From Pseudomonadota bacterium (GTDB taxonomy: Bacteria > Pseudomonadota > Alphaproteobacteria > Sphingomonadales > Sphingomonadaceae): 64,000 bases of DNA. Of this stretch, positions 1 through 8,201 are shown piece by piece. A program made the translations under genes and the position numbers. The notes below the pieces were generated by a model. It saw nothing but the letters and a program-made list of their open reading frames with translations. It was not told where the DNA came from and searched no databases. The stretch covers positions 62,001 to 126,000 of the forward strand of contig JAFAFE010000006.1 of NCBI GenBank assembly GCA_023423655.1, given 5' to 3'. Every line of letters begins with the position of its first letter. Position 1 is the stretch's first letter.

Positions 1-86
1 CCACCGCCTTTGCGCGGATTGAAGTGGCGGACCTTAAGGAACGGGTGCGCAAGCTGGAAGCGATTGCCGCCGGGGTGGATATTTAA
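1..86 (+). CDS. 3' end of an unidentified gene (partial)
   Basis: Only the last 27 codons lie in the window, read in frame from base 3 and ending at TAA 84-86. The visible tail is charged, and the segment LKERVRKLEAI has the spacing of a short amphipathic or coiled-coil helix. Nothing in this fragment allows a family assignment; the upstream sequence is needed. It is called coding because the frame is open to the window edge and its composition matches its neighbours. Confidence 0.4.
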   Translation, partial: TAFARIEVADLKERVRKLEAIAAGVDI

Positions 87-142
87 TCCGACCGGCGGGC
101 GTTCAAGCCAAGCCAGCTTACCCCCGCAACCGCCCCGCCTGC

Positions 143-529
143 TCATTCGGGCGCGTGGCACACCGCTTCGACATTATTGCCGTCAGGGTCGATAATGAAA
201 GCCCCATAATAATCGGGATGATAATGGGCGCGGATACCGGGCGGGCCATTGTCGCGGCCCCCTTGTGCCAGCGCCGCTTCATAAAAAGCATCCACGCTCG
301 CGCGGTCGGGCGCGGTAAAGGCGATATGGATGGCGCTTGTTACCGGCGTGGAATTGCCGATCCAGAAGTCCGGTTTACCGTCCCGCCCATAGCCGATGCC
401 ATGATAATGGCCGGTTTGTTCGGGCGTCACTTCGGTTATTTTCCCATAGCCGAGCGGCGCAAGACAGGCGGAATAGAAATGCGCGCCCGCGTTCAGATCG
501 CTAACGCCTATCCCCATATGGTCAATCAT
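143..529 (-). CDS. VOC family (glyoxalase/bleomycin-resistance fold) protein
   Basis: A 128-residue single-domain protein of the vicinal oxygen chelate superfamily. The N-terminal IDHMGIGVSDL strand with a candidate metal-binding His, the HIAFTAPDRASVDAFY second module and the C-terminal YGAFIIDPDGNNVEAV signature are all visible. Members are metal-dependent lyases, dioxygenases or resistance proteins; the substrate cannot be read from sequence. The start at 529 is preferred over the ATGs at 544 and 547 because AGGAG lies seven bases upstream of it. It is divergent from sufE. Confidence 0.85.
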   Translation of the reverse strand: MIDHMGIGVSDLNAGAHFYSACLAPLGYGKITEVTPEQTGHYHGIGYGRDGKPDFWIGNSTPVTSAIHIAFTAPDRASVDAFYEAALAQGGRDNGPPGIRAHYHPDYYGAFIIDPDGNNVEAVCHAPE

Positions 530-620
530 TTCAATCTCCTGCATCACATCCCCGCCGCCCCAAGCTTATGCACAGGCGAAGGTTTGATTACAATGCGCGG
601 CTCGCTTATAGGCATGGGCC

Positions 621-1046
621 ATGACAGACACCGCGCACCCGCCCCGTTCGCTCGACGATATTTTCGAAGAATATGATTTTCTCGATAGCGATGACCGTTA
701 CCGGTTGCTGATCGATCTTGGCCGCGCGCTTGAAGATATGCCCGATGCGCTCAAGACCGACGCGACCCTGGTGCGCGGCTGTTCGGCGAGCGTATGGGTC
801 TATCCGACCGAACAGGATGGCACGCTTCATTTCCTCGCGGACAGCAATGCGGCGATTACCAAAGGCATTATCGCGCTTGTCCTGTCAACGGTGCAGGACC
901 AGCCTGCGCAAGCAGTGGCGGACATGGATATAGCGGGCGCACTCGCGCGCTTTGATTTGAAAAACCAGCTTTCCTCGAACCGCACCCAAGGAATCCCGAA
1001 CATGATTGCGCTCATCAAACAGACGGCGGATCGTTATGGGCGCTAA
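621..1046 (+). CDS. sufE: SufE-family sulfur acceptor protein
   Basis: A 141-residue SufE protein. SufE accepts persulfide sulfur from the cysteine desulfurase SufS and passes it to the Fe-S scaffold in the cytosol. The family signature VRGCSASVWV is intact and puts the acceptor cysteine at residue 54; the N-terminal DDIFEEYDFLDSDDRYRLLI helix is typical. Length fits the family. No other suf gene is adjacent, so it is a stand-alone sufE. The stop overlaps the start of the downstream lipoprotein gene, suggesting coupled translation. Confidence 0.93.
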   Translation: MTDTAHPPRSLDDIFEEYDFLDSDDRYRLLIDLGRALEDMPDALKTDATLVRGCSASVWVYPTEQDGTLHFLADSNAAITKGIIALVLSTVQDQPAQAVADMDIAGALARFDLKNQLSSNRTQGIPNMIALIKQTADRYGR

Positions 1047-1584
1047 TGTTTGGAAAGCAGGGATAGTGGTGGCGTTTGCATTGGCTGCAAGCGGTTGCCA
1101 AACCCGGCATGAGCGAGGCGCTACGCCCCCAGCGCAAGCAGCGTTCGATGTGCGGCAATGCCCGCCCGATACGCGCAGTTCACCGCTTGCAAGGGATGTT
1201 GGCACCGGCACGCAAGCACGCAATGTTGCGGAGGATCCGGGCTTTAATGCGCCGCTCGACACGCCCATTGAACCTGCGGGCCAAGGTTTATGGATTGGCG
1301 GCGCACCGTTCACACGCGCCGATATTCAGTCTGCACGCACCGGTGTCGATACGGCCAATCGGCCAACCGTCGATGTGGTCTTTACCGATCAAGGGCAAAT
1401 GCGCTTTCTCTGCGCGCAGTGGGGCCGGGTCGGCCGCATGATCGAAATCAGCGTCGACACAAAGCCGATCATTCGCCCCTATTTGCGGGAGATGATTTAT
1501 GGCCGCAAAATTCAGATCGGTGTCCAATCGGTCGAGGAAAGCCAGAAACTGGCCGCATATTTGATGGGAAATAGTGCACCTTAG
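1036..1584 (+). CDS. putative lipoprotein of unknown function
   Basis: A 182-residue protein whose start at 1036 lies inside the end of sufE (11-bp overlap). An earlier in-frame start at 1006 would add ten residues before the signal peptide and is less likely. Residues 5-20 are hydrophobic and run into the lipobox AASGC, so lipidation at Cys21 is predicted. The rest is soluble, with no recognised domain. The tail converges with the ferredoxin gene, 27 bases away. Function unknown. Confidence 0.75.
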   Translation: MGANVWKAGIVVAFALAASGCQTRHERGATPPAQAAFDVRQCPPDTRSSPLARDVGTGTQARNVAEDPGFNAPLDTPIEPAGQGLWIGGAPFTRADIQSARTGVDTANRPTVDVVFTDQGQMRFLCAQWGRVGRMIEISVDTKPIIRPYLREMIYGRKIQIGVQSVEESQKLAAYLMGNSAP

Positions 1585-1611
1585 CACCGCGCCTCAATGC
1601 CCCTTTGGCGG

Positions 1612-1929
1612 TCAGGCCCCGCCGCTAATCTCGCGCGCCAAAGCGTCAACATCTGCGCCCGGCGTAACCAGCATCCATTCTTGCGGGGCGCGGCTGTCGA
1701 TCATCACCACCGCATGACGCGGACAGACGCCAAGGCAGCCGACTTCGACCACGCCGATATTCGATTTACGCCCCTTTTTCGCGCCCAAAGCCTTGCGTAG
1801 CATTTTGGCGAGCGGGCTTTTGCCCTTCTTGCCAAAGCCGCCCTTTTGCCGCTTGGTGCATTTGCGGCATACCATCAGGCTATAGTCCCAATCGGACTTG
1901 ATTTTTTTGGCAAACAGCCCGCGCATCAT
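1612..1929 (-). CDS. thioredoxin-fold [2Fe-2S] ferredoxin-like protein
   Basis: A 105-residue protein with Cys21-x2-Cys24 and, after a Lys/Gly-rich insert, Cys65-x3-Cys69 in the context VEVGCLGVCP. This four-cysteine arrangement is that of thioredoxin-like [2Fe-2S] ferredoxins. The N-terminal half is strongly basic (KKGRKSNIG and similar), which is unusual for an electron carrier. Its start codon overlaps the stop of the upstream J-domain gene by four bases (ATGA), so the two are almost certainly co-translated. Electron-transfer partner unknown. Confidence 0.75.
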   Translation of the reverse strand: MMRGLFAKKIKSDWDYSLMVCRKCTKRQKGGFGKKGKSPLAKMLRKALGAKKGRKSNIGVVEVGCLGVCPRHAVVMIDSRAPQEWMLVTPGADVDALAREISGGA

Positions 1930-2504
1930 ACGCGCTGCCGCTTTTTACCGGCCTTCCCGCCGGGGCCGCTTTTTCCAAGCGCAAGGCGGCGTTCTTCCCA
2001 GCGTTTCATCACTTCAAACGCAGCCTGTATCGTCTGGAATTTGACATACGCCGCGCTGTCGCCGGGCTTCAGATCCGGATGATGCTCCTTGGCGAGCCGC
2101 CGCCACGCGCTTTTGACCGCTTCAAAATCGGCCTCATCATCAAGCTCTAACGCTTTGAGCGCATTTAATTCGTCGCGGCTGAACCGGCCATCGCCTGCCC
2201 CGCCCCAGCCATAATGCTGCGCTTCCTTAAAGCCTTTATTGTCGCGCTGTTCTTGGGCTTCGCGTGCTGCCGCTTCTTCGGCGGTCAGCCCTGCAAAATA
2301 ATCCCAGTTGCGATTATATTCCGCCGCATGGGCTTCGCAAAAATACCAGCGGTCTGGGGAGTTGGGGGCTTTGGGCGCGGGCCGGTCGCCCGGTTCGTCG
2401 CACCCGTCGCGGTCGCACAAGCGCACCGGCTTTGCCTCGCGCGAGCTGCCATAGCTGCGCCAGCGGGGAAAGCCCCAGTCATTGGATCGTGTCGCCTTGG
2501 CCAT
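1926..2504 (-). CDS. J-domain protein with N-terminal cysteine motif
   Basis: A 192-residue DnaJ-superfamily co-chaperone. The J domain is C-terminal (about residues 115-170) with the HPD motif at 142-144, which stimulates Hsp70 ATPase in the family. The N-terminal third carries CDRDGC and YFCEAH, a likely small zinc-binding module, an architecture seen in alphaproteobacterial J proteins rather than classical DnaJ. The start at 2504 has AGGGA upstream. The open frame extends back to 2795 but that part overlaps rnpB. It is translationally coupled to the ferredoxin-like gene. Confidence 0.8.
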   Translation of the reverse strand: MAKATRSNDWGFPRWRSYGSSREAKPVRLCDRDGCDEPGDRPAPKAPNSPDRWYFCEAHAAEYNRNWDYFAGLTAEEAAAREAQEQRDNKGFKEAQHYGWGGAGDGRFSRDELNALKALELDDEADFEAVKSAWRRLAKEHHPDLKPGDSAAYVKFQTIQAAFEVMKRWEERRLALGKSGPGGKAGKKRQRV

Positions 2505-2643
2505 CGCTTCCCTAAATTCCGCGTCCTTAAACCCGCACCTTGAACCCGAATTCATCCATCCTGTGCCGCTCTGTAACGACCGGTAACATTCCATATCTAT
2601 CGCGGCGATGCTGTAAAATCCAGCGTTCCTGCTCCAAATCCAT

Positions 2644-3063
2644 CTGCCAGAGGGCCTGTAAGCCGGGTTCTGTCCATGCGTAAACGCACTGGGCGACCAT
2701 TCCTCTAGGCCGGGTCTTGCGACACGGCTCAAGCAACCAACCCGGACGGTCGGGCCAAAGCAGCCCTGCGGACGCCGAGGCGACCCGCGCGCCATCCCTA
2801 TTCGGTCTTGCTCCCGGTGGGGTTTACCTTGCCGCTGCTGTTGCCAGCATTACGCGGTGCGCTCTTACCGCACCCTTTCACTGTCACCGGGCCGAAACCG
2901 TGGGCGACCTGCTTTCTGTGGCACTTTCCCTGAACCGGCTCCCGGATGGAAGCCTGCCCGCCGGACGCTATCCGGCACCGTTGCTTTGTGGAGCCCGGAC
3001 TTTCCTCCCCCGTATAAATACAATGCGTATAAATGCAGCGGCGGCCGCCCGGCCCTCTGGCAA
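2644..3063 (-). ncRNA. rnpB: RNase P RNA (class A)
   Basis: Catalytic RNA of RNase P, which removes tRNA 5' leaders. Read on the minus strand, the first bases GCCAGAGGGCC pair with the last GGCCCTCTGGC to make helix P1. The conserved GAGGAAAGTCCGGGCTCC block lies near the 5' end, and the conserved AGAACCCGGCTTA segment near the 3' end. The roughly 420-nt length suits a bacterial type A RNA. Ends are set from the P1 helix and may be off by a few bases. The protein subunit gene rnpA lies at 62351. Confidence 0.95.
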
Positions 3064-3094
3064 GCGCAACAGATAGAGGCTTGCGGCTGCTTTT

Positions 3095-3784
3095 TCAATC
3101 GCCTTCGGGCTGGGGGAGGAGAAGCGCGAGCAAAATCGCGCGACATTCGCCATCAATCGTGCCGTCGATCAATTCGGGACGGAAGCGGCGCTGGAATGCA
3201 ACGGTCGCGGCAAAGCCGTCGGTTACATCATAACCGAACCGTTCAAGCGCCAGAAGAAAGCCTGCATCCGACCACATCGGGTCCATCAGCTTGCGCGTCG
3301 GGCGCGGCAAAGCGAGGCGGCTCTTGGCCAATTCCCCCCACGGGAAAAGCTCGCCGGGATCTTGTTTGCGGGTCGGCGCTATATCGCTATGCCCGACGAT
3401 ATTGCCGCGCGTAATAGCATAGCGGCCCTTGATTTCGCCAACCAAGCTGATGACCGCATCCATTTGCGCCTGCGGGAATGGCCGATAGCCCCATTCATGT
3501 CCCGGATTGACGATTTCGATGCCGACGCTTGCCGAATTAATGTCGGTGACGCCGCGCCAATGCGACTTACCCGCGTGCCAGGCGCGCTTCAATTCATCGA
3601 CAAGGCGGAACACGCGCCCATCTTCTTCGACCATATAGTGCGAGGAAACCTTGGATTCCGGGACCGACAGCGCGCGCAAGGCGGACGGGCCATCCTGCAT
3701 CCCGGTATAATGCAGCACAATCATCGTGACCGGCAAAGCCCGCTCATCGAAATTCGGCGAAGGATGATCGATAAACACGGTCAT
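3095..3784 (-). CDS. N-acetylmuramoyl-L-alanine amidase, AmpD-like
   Basis: A 229-residue Amidase_2 zinc enzyme that cleaves the amide between muramic acid and the peptide stem. Candidate zinc ligands are His25 (IVLHYTG), His132 (IVGHSDIAP) and Asp142 (KQDPG), matching the family. The last 60 residues (FLLALERFGYDV, FQRRFRPELIDG) form a peptidoglycan-binding-like domain. No signal peptide is seen from the chosen start, consistent with a cytoplasmic recycling role. The start at 3784 is chosen because the frame upstream looks non-coding. Confidence 0.9.
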   Translation of the reverse strand: MTVFIDHPSPNFDERALPVTMIVLHYTGMQDGPSALRALSVPESKVSSHYMVEEDGRVFRLVDELKRAWHAGKSHWRGVTDINSASVGIEIVNPGHEWGYRPFPQAQMDAVISLVGEIKGRYAITRGNIVGHSDIAPTRKQDPGELFPWGELAKSRLALPRPTRKLMDPMWSDAGFLLALERFGYDVTDGFAATVAFQRRFRPELIDGTIDGECRAILLALLLPQPEGD

Positions 3785-3896
3785 GGGCGGGGCAACACTC
3801 CGGTCATATAATATCTTGCGGGTCGTGCCGCAACTCGGCCCGATTTGGCAAGGCAATTATGACGCTATTGTTTCGGGTCCAAAGCCGCGCGCCAGC

Positions 3897-4529
3897 TTAG
3901 GCCACCAAGGTTGCGCCCAGCACCACCATGCCTTCGCCGCTTTCGACCAGCACCGCGCCGCCGCCCGCTTGGGCAAGGCTATGCGTCATCCAAGCCGCAG
4001 CGGTGCGCGAAGTGACCTCGCCTTCGCCCAGCTTGCCTTGGAGGGCGCGGCGGATTTCGGGGTCGAGCGTCAACCGCTCGCCGGTCCCGCGCACGACAAT
4101 TTCAATGCCCTCGCCGCGCGCTTCTGCGCCAATGTCGAGTTGCCCGCCGCGTACCATCGCATCGACCGCGACCAAGGCAAGGTTGAGCAGGATTTTCGCC
4201 GCTGGCTTGGGCAGGCTCGCATCGCCGACCATCCAGCCCAATGTCGTGCGGTCATTGATGATGCCATCAATCGCCGCGCGGATTTCTTCGGCAGAAATCT
4301 GTTCGCCAAAGCCGCCCGCAGAACCAAAGGCCAAACGGAAAAATTTAAGCTTTCCGGCCGATGCCCGCGCGCTTTGTTCCAAAAGATCAAAGCAGCGTTC
4401 GCGCATTGCCGGGTCTTTTTCGTCGGCCATCAGTTCAAGGCCGTTATTGAGCGCGCCTACCGGGCTGAGCAGGTCATGGCACAGGCGCGAACATAAAAGG
4501 CTGGCAAAATCAATCTGGTCTGACGGCAT
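3897..4529 (-). CDS. chpT: histidine phosphotransferase ChpT
   Basis: A 210-residue homologue of ChpT, the alphaproteobacterial phosphotransferase that relays phosphate from CckA to CtrA and CpdR to control the cell cycle. The H-box helix LCSRLCHDLLSPVGALNNGL is intact, with phospho-acceptor His18. The C-terminal half has the degenerate Bergerat-type fold (ILLNLALVAVDAMVRGG) that does not bind ATP in the family. The start at 4529 is used because the preceding 14 codons lack homology to the family. Confidence 0.85.
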   Translation of the reverse strand: MPSDQIDFASLLCSRLCHDLLSPVGALNNGLELMADEKDPAMRERCFDLLEQSARASAGKLKFFRLAFGSAGGFGEQISAEEIRAAIDGIINDRTTLGWMVGDASLPKPAAKILLNLALVAVDAMVRGGQLDIGAEARGEGIEIVVRGTGERLTLDPEIRRALQGKLGEGEVTSRTAAAWMTHSLAQAGGGAVLVESGEGMVVLGATLVA

Positions 4530-4613
4530 GGTAAACAAGCTACTTTCTGGTCCTGCATCGCGTGCAGGCATTAAGGTTAATGCGGGGCTGACCGCGCTCT
4601 AGTGGCAAGCCTC

Positions 4614-5021
4614 TTACAATATATCCAGTATTAATTGGTTAAAGCGTCCATAGAGCGCGCCGGACGCGATGCTCTGCCACAAAGTCATGCTACGGTCCTT
4701 GCCGATGATGAGCCAATAGCGGCCATCTGCTGTGGCCATTTTGGCATCCCAGTGTGACGGCATGGCGTCGCCGGTCGGGTGGCTGTGATAATGGCCGAGC
4801 AATTCCGCTTCCGTACCGCGCAATGCGCGCTGCGTGGCGATGAGAATATGCGGGTCGGCTTCAAAGAAACGGGCCGGATCAGGATGGATATTGGCCGCCG
4901 GGCGGATGGCGGTAATCGTGCCGCGGTTGCCGATCAAAAGCCCGCACCGTTCATGCGCGGGGTCGCTTTCTATATCGGCAAGGATTTCGTCGGCAAGGCG
5001 GCTTGATATTGTGACGGCCAT
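4614..5021 (-). CDS. JAMM/MPN (Mov34/PAD-1) metallopeptidase-like protein
   Basis: A 135-residue stand-alone JAB domain. The full JAMM zinc motif is present: Glu24 (HERCG), His79-x-His81, Ser89 and Asp92. Bacterial members cleave isopeptide or C-terminal peptide bonds, for example on sulfur-carrier or ubiquitin-like proteins; no such partner is adjacent. The start at 5021 has AGGA eight bases upstream. Its ATG overlaps in antisense the ATG proposed for the divergent pseudouridine synthase gene (both within CATG, 5019-5022). Confidence 0.88.
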   Translation of the reverse strand: MAVTISSRLADEILADIESDPAHERCGLLIGNRGTITAIRPAANIHPDPARFFEADPHILIATQRALRGTEAELLGHYHSHPTGDAMPSHWDAKMATADGRYWLIIGKDRSMTLWQSIASGALYGRFNQLILDIL

Positions 5022-5994
5022 GCCCATATTCCTAAACGTGGGCGCCGGGGAAACCAAGATTTTAGTCAGGCTGACCGACGCGGATGTCGGGATACGGCTG
5101 GACCGCGCACTGACCGCAGCGGTGCCGGACCTGTCACGCGAACGCATCAAGGCGTTGATGCTCGCGGGCTTTGTCCGCGATGATAGCGACGCCTTGCTTG
5201 ATGATCCGTCGCTTAAGCTCACTACCCCGCTGGTCGCAACCATCGCCCTCCCCCCCGCCACCGCAAGCAGCAATCAAGCGCAGGATCTGGCGCTGGTCAT
5301 CGCTTATGAAGATGATGACGTAATTGTCGTCGACAAACCGGCGGGCCTTGTTGTGCACCCGGCGGCAGGCAATGCAGACGGCACACTGGTCAATGCGCTG
5401 CTCCACCATTGTGCAGGCCAGCTTTCGGGCATTGGCGGCGTCGCGCGGCCCGGCATTGTCCACCGCATCGACAAAGGCACGTCCGGCCTTATCATCGCGG
5501 CGAAAAATGATGTCGCGCATGAAGGGCTCGCCAAACAATTTGCCGACCATAGCATCATCCGCCGCTATCAGGCGATTGTGACCGGCCACCCGCGCCCGAT
5601 GGCGGGCAGCGTCGATGCGTCGATTGCGCGCGCTTCCGCCAACCGCAAGAAAATGGCGGTGGTCCCGGCGGGCAAAGGCAAACATGCCGTCACCCATTAT
5701 AAGGTGCTTGAGACGCTCAAAGATGCGAGCCTCATCGAATGTCGGCTGGAAACCGGACGCACCCACCAGGTGCGTGTCCATATGACCCATATCGGTCACC
5801 CCTTGCTCGGCGATCCGGCCTATGGGCGGGCGCGCAAGCCGGTGTCCGACCTGTTAAAATCGCTGCAATTTGAACGACAAGCCCTTCATGCCGCTGTGTT
5901 AGGCTTCATCCATCCAAAATCGGGTGAAACGATTAGTCTGACCAGTTCTATTCCTCAAGATATGCAGGAACTGTTAAGCCGTCTGCGCGTATAA
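5020..5994 (+). CDS. rluD: RluA/RluD-family 23S rRNA pseudouridine synthase
   Basis: A 324-residue RNA pseudouridine synthase. An N-terminal S4-like RNA-binding domain (GIRLDRALTAAVPDLSRERI) is followed by the catalytic domain with motif HRIDKGTSGL, where Asp151 is the catalytic aspartate. ECRLETGRTHQVRVH is the conserved C-terminal motif. The RluD-type S4 fusion suggests the 23S rRNA helix 69 positions, but substrate is inferred. The start is ambiguous: ATG 5020 or in-frame GTG 5038. Neither has a good ribosome-binding site. Confidence 0.88.
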   Translation: MPIFLNVGAGETKILVRLTDADVGIRLDRALTAAVPDLSRERIKALMLAGFVRDDSDALLDDPSLKLTTPLVATIALPPATASSNQAQDLALVIAYEDDDVIVVDKPAGLVVHPAAGNADGTLVNALLHHCAGQLSGIGGVARPGIVHRIDKGTSGLIIAAKNDVAHEGLAKQFADHSIIRRYQAIVTGHPRPMAGSVDASIARASANRKKMAVVPAGKGKHAVTHYKVLETLKDASLIECRLETGRTHQVRVHMTHIGHPLLGDPAYGRARKPVSDLLKSLQFERQALHAAVLGFIHPKSGETISLTSSIPQDMQELLSRLRV

Positions 5995-6071
5995 ATTTCT
6001 ACACAAAAGCACCCGAAAACCTGTATGGATAAACAGGCCCTGTTGGGTTCAGGAAGGATAAGTCCAAGACA

Positions 6072-6995
6072 ATGGCCAAGGCCAAAACGAGTTCGAGCAA
6101 AAGCAATGTTCCTTCGGTTCCCGCGCTGAGCGGTGAAGCGAGCCTCAACCGCTATTTGTCGGAAATCCGCAAATTTCCGCTGCTGACGCCCGAACAGGAA
6201 TATATGCTCGCCAAACGCTATCAGGAACATCAGGATCCTGAAGCCGCTGCGCAGCTTGTGACCTCGCATCTGCGACTCGTCGCCAAAATCGCGATGGGCT
6301 ATCGCGGCTATGGCCTGCCGGTGTCGGAACTGATCTCCGAAGGCAATATCGGCCTGATGCAAGGCGTCAAGAAATTCGAACCCGACCGCGGTTTCCGCCT
6401 CGCAACCTATGCGATGTGGTGGATTCGCGCGTCGATTCAGGAATTCATCCTGCGTTCGTGGAGCCTTGTCAAAATGGGCACCACCGCGGCGCAAAAGAAG
6501 CTATTCTTTAACCTGCGCCGGATGAAGAATAATCTTGAAGCGTTTGAAGATGGCGATCTGCGCCCCGAAGATGTGCAGAAAATCGCGACCGATCTCGGCG
6601 TCAGCGAAGATGATGTGGTGAGCATGAACCGTCGCATGGCGATGGGCGGCGATACCTCTTTGAACGTGCCGATGCGCGAAGATGGCGACGGGCAATGGCA
6701 GGACTGGCTGGTCGATGACGAGCCGCTTCAGGACGAGCGCGTTGCCGACGCGGAAGAACGCAATGTGCGCCATGCCTTGCTCAACGAGGCGATGGAGCAT
6801 CTCAATGAGCGTGAGCAGCATATCCTGACCCAGCGCCGCCTGATCGACGAGCCGCAAACGCTTGAAGATTTGTCGCAGCAATATGGCGTCAGCCGCGAAC
6901 GTGTGCGCCAGATTGAAGTGCGCGCGTTTGAAAAACTGCAAAAGGCGATGCTGCGGATTGCAGGCGAAAAGCGCCTGATCCCTGCGGCGGTCTGA
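6072..6995 (+). CDS. rpoH: RNA polymerase sigma-32 factor
   Basis: A 307-residue heat-shock sigma factor. Region 2 (SEGNIGLMQGVKKFEPDRGF, then ATYAMWWIRASI) and region 4 with its helix-turn-helix (LEDLSQQYGVSRERVRQIEV) are complete. The diagnostic RpoH box QKKLFFNLR lies at residues 141-149, separating it from the housekeeping sigma. AGGAAGGA sits about 13 bases before the ATG. It directs transcription of chaperone and protease genes, such as the clp genes further along. Transcription probably ends at the hairpins just downstream. Confidence 0.97.
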   Translation: MAKAKTSSSKSNVPSVPALSGEASLNRYLSEIRKFPLLTPEQEYMLAKRYQEHQDPEAAAQLVTSHLRLVAKIAMGYRGYGLPVSELISEGNIGLMQGVKKFEPDRGFRLATYAMWWIRASIQEFILRSWSLVKMGTTAAQKKLFFNLRRMKNNLEAFEDGDLRPEDVQKIATDLGVSEDDVVSMNRRMAMGGDTSLNVPMREDGDGQWQDWLVDDEPLQDERVADAEERNVRHALLNEAMEHLNEREQHILTQRRLIDEPQTLEDLSQQYGVSRERVRQIEVRAFEKLQKAMLRIAGEKRLIPAAV

Positions 6996-7011
6996 CGCAA
7001 GGTTAAACTGC

Positions 7012-7033
7012 TAACCTCAACGATTTGAGGTTA
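7012..7033 (+). other. 9-bp hairpin downstream of rpoH
   Basis: TAACCTCAA and TTGAGGTTA form a perfect 9-bp stem around a CGAT loop, 17 bases after the rpoH stop. No T-run follows, so by itself it is more likely an mRNA 3'-end stabiliser or a part of the two-hairpin terminator with 7042-7070. Confidence 0.5.
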
Positions 7034-7041
7034 CTCCCGGG

Positions 7042-7070
7042 AAACCCCTGTCCGTGGCGATGGGGGTTTT
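7042..7070 (+). terminator. candidate intrinsic terminator after rpoH
   Basis: AAACCCC pairs with GGGGTTT across a 14-base loop and is followed by a T-rich stretch (TTTTCTCGTTT). It lies 47 bases after rpoH and before the likely start of mtgA, so it would separate the two transcripts. Confidence 0.55.
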
Positions 7071-7167
7071 CTCGTTTGAGGGAAAGCCGCGCAACCAGCC
7101 GCGTCCCGCACTTGACCTGCACGGCGGGTCTTTTCAGCATGTGGCGGGCTTGATAGGGTTGGTGCCT

Positions 7168-7932
7168 ATGGCATTTTCCTCCCGGCTTCGCGCGCTCACC
7201 CGCCCTTCCTCGCCCAACCGCAACAGCGCACCCGACAAGACGGGCTATCGCATCGGCTGGTGGATTGGCCGGATTATCATCTATTTTCTGGTCGGCTCGA
7301 TTGCGTGGGTGCTGGTTTACAAATGGGTGCCAGTGCCGGTCACCTGGACGATGATGGCCGACGTGGTGGCCGGGCGCGGCCTCACCAAAAATTGGGAGCC
7401 TTTGTCGCGCATTGACGCCGACATGCCGCGCGCGGTCATTGCTGCCGAGGATGGCAAATTTTGCAGCCATTCGGGCTTTGATACGACCGCGCTGGAAAAA
7501 GCGATCCGTTCGAACCTTGCGGGCGGCAAAAAATTACGCGGCGGCTCGACCATCAGCCAGCAGACCGCGAAAAATGTGTTTTTGTGGCAAGGCTCGGGCA
7601 AGATCAGCCGCACATTACGCAAAATCCCCGAAGCTTGGTTCACTTTGCTCATCGAGCAAATCTGGGGCAAGCGCCGTATCATGGAGGTTTACCTCAACGT
7701 CGCAGAAACCGGCATCGGCACCTATGGCGTGACCGCAGGCGCAGAACGCTATTTTGGCAAAGGCGCGGCCAATCTTTCGCCCAATGAAGCGGCCCGCATC
7801 GCCGCTATCCTGCCGCTTCCCAAGGAACGCGAAGCGGTCGCCCCGTCGGGATACACCCGCCGCTATGGCAATGTCATCGCCGCACGGATGCGTGTGGTGC
7901 AACGCGACGGACTGGACGCCTGTGTGAAGTAA
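7168..7932 (+). CDS. mtgA: monofunctional peptidoglycan glycosyltransferase
   Basis: A 254-residue GT51 glycosyltransferase that polymerises lipid II into glycan strands at the inner membrane. One membrane anchor lies at about residues 31-52. The catalytic motif AAEDGKFCSHSGFD contains the proposed catalytic Glu94; RGGSTISQQTAKN and RIMEVYLN are the other GT51 motifs. No transpeptidase domain follows, as expected for MtgA. The start at 7168 is preferred because the frame upstream to 7054 runs over the rpoH terminator. Confidence 0.93.
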   Translation: MAFSSRLRALTRPSSPNRNSAPDKTGYRIGWWIGRIIIYFLVGSIAWVLVYKWVPVPVTWTMMADVVAGRGLTKNWEPLSRIDADMPRAVIAAEDGKFCSHSGFDTTALEKAIRSNLAGGKKLRGGSTISQQTAKNVFLWQGSGKISRTLRKIPEAWFTLLIEQIWGKRRIMEVYLNVAETGIGTYGVTAGAERYFGKGAANLSPNEAARIAAILPLPKEREAVAPSGYTRRYGNVIAARMRVVQRDGLDACVK

Positions 7933-8140
7933 GGCGGGGAATGAGGCGCGTGATCGTGTGAGGCACCGCTTGAAGATAATATTTCCGTTGCGGTAGGGAC
8001 GATGTCCTGAACGTCCGCCCGATCTTCCTCCTTACATTCACGAGTGCCATTTCTGTCATAGTCTATATTGAGCGCGTGCCTCTCAAATCCGGCTCCGCTT
8101 ATGTCACTGGTTCGCGTTTCAGCCATTCCAACCGGCATAG

Positions 8141-8179
8141 AAAAAGGGCGCCAGATTCAATCCCCGGCGCCCTTTTTCT
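8141..8179. terminator. strong bidirectional terminator
   Basis: AAAAAGGGCGCC (8141-8152) pairs with GGCGCCCTTTTT (8166-8177), with A/T tracts on both sides. It can end transcription of the TonB receptor gene from the right (stop at 8202). It could also end transcripts from mtgA on the left. The 200 bases between mtgA and this hairpin show no convincing gene. Confidence 0.85.
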
Positions 8180-8201
8180 TATTTATCCTGTCACGTTCGG
8201 A

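Noticed and set aside
2505..2795. Upstream extension of the J-domain gene
   Set aside because: It overlaps rnpB, whose RNA structure explains that sequence.
7863..8138. 91-codon minus-strand frame after mtgA
   Set aside because: It overlaps the end of mtgA and has no ribosome-binding site or motif. I also looked for a tRNA fragment here and found no foldable structure.
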